Source: Verrucomicrobiota bacterium
GTDB taxonomy: Bacteria > Verrucomicrobiota > Verrucomicrobiia > Chthoniobacterales > UBA10450
Assembly (NCBI GenBank): GCA_003219355.1
Contig: QHOQ01000095.1
Coordinates: 11,620-17,351, forward strand
Direction of reading: 5' to 3'
DNA length: 5,732 nucleotides
Shown: positions 5,676 to 5,732 of the stretch, piece after piece
How positions within the stretch are numbered: position 1 is the first letter of the stretch
How the letters are laid out: each line of letters opens with the position of its first letter
Position numbers and translations under genes: made by a program
Notes under the pieces: generated by a model
The model's input: the letters and a program-made list of their open reading frames with translations, nothing else
Databases searched by the model: none
Told to the model about the DNA's origin: nothing

Positions 5676-5732
5676 TTTAGGAACTGGCCGACGATACGAG
5701 TGAATCCGCGGTTGCCCTACAAAAATCCAGAC

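Noticed and set aside
1..5732. tRNA, rRNA, CRISPR repeats, insertion sequences or phage genes
   Set aside because: No cloverleaf, repeated spacer pattern, terminal inverted repeat, transposase or integrase motif was seen on either strand.

Overview
The window is ordinary bacterial chromosome with about 52-55% GC by eye. It holds six complete protein genes and the tail of a seventh. I see no RNA gene, insertion sequence, phage gene or CRISPR array. The gene types (a Tat-exported histidinol-phosphate-aminotransferase-like protein, an exported S1/P1 nuclease, a small Cys-rich LTxxQ protein and an MtfA-type peptidase), the Tat and Sec signals and the mid GC suggest a Gram-negative soil or freshwater bacterium. 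Verrucomicrobia (Chthoniobacterales-like) or Acidobacteria are my best guesses, but this is an inference from gene style and not a proven placement.

Layout, left to right. (1) Positions 1-92 look like the 3' end of a plus-strand gene. It ends 2 bases before a TTG-started six-helix membrane protein (95-820), so the two probably form an operon. (2) Convergent to it on the minus strand is a fold-type I PLP aminotransferase (931-2046) of the HisC type with a twin-arginine signal. It has its own TATAAT box and a strong Shine-Dalgarno. (3) Divergent from that, on the plus strand, is mtfA (about 2210-3004), an M90 zinc peptidase with HEFAH. (4) A fold-type II PLP dehydratase of the threonine/serine type (3025-4002, minus) converges on it with a 20-base gap. 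(5) Divergent again on the plus strand is a small secreted protein with six cysteines and two LTxxQ-like motifs (4104-4427). It is followed by a textbook intrinsic terminator (4466-4501). (6) On the minus strand is a secreted S1/P1-type nuclease (4551-5675), in which every metal-ligand side chain of the family is present but the N-terminal Trp is replaced by Tyr.

After the first two genes the strand alternates gene by gene, so most of these are single-gene transcription units and the window does not read as one pathway. Two loose themes are visible. Three or four products are exported or membrane-bound (aminotransferase, small Cys-rich protein, nuclease, membrane protein), and two are PLP enzymes of amino-acid metabolism. 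The observations most worth a second look are the Tat-exported aminotransferase, the Trp-to-Tyr change in the nuclease and the Cys-rich LTxxQ miniprotein. I found no convincing sign of a wholly new multi-gene system. No gap between genes exceeds 300 bases.
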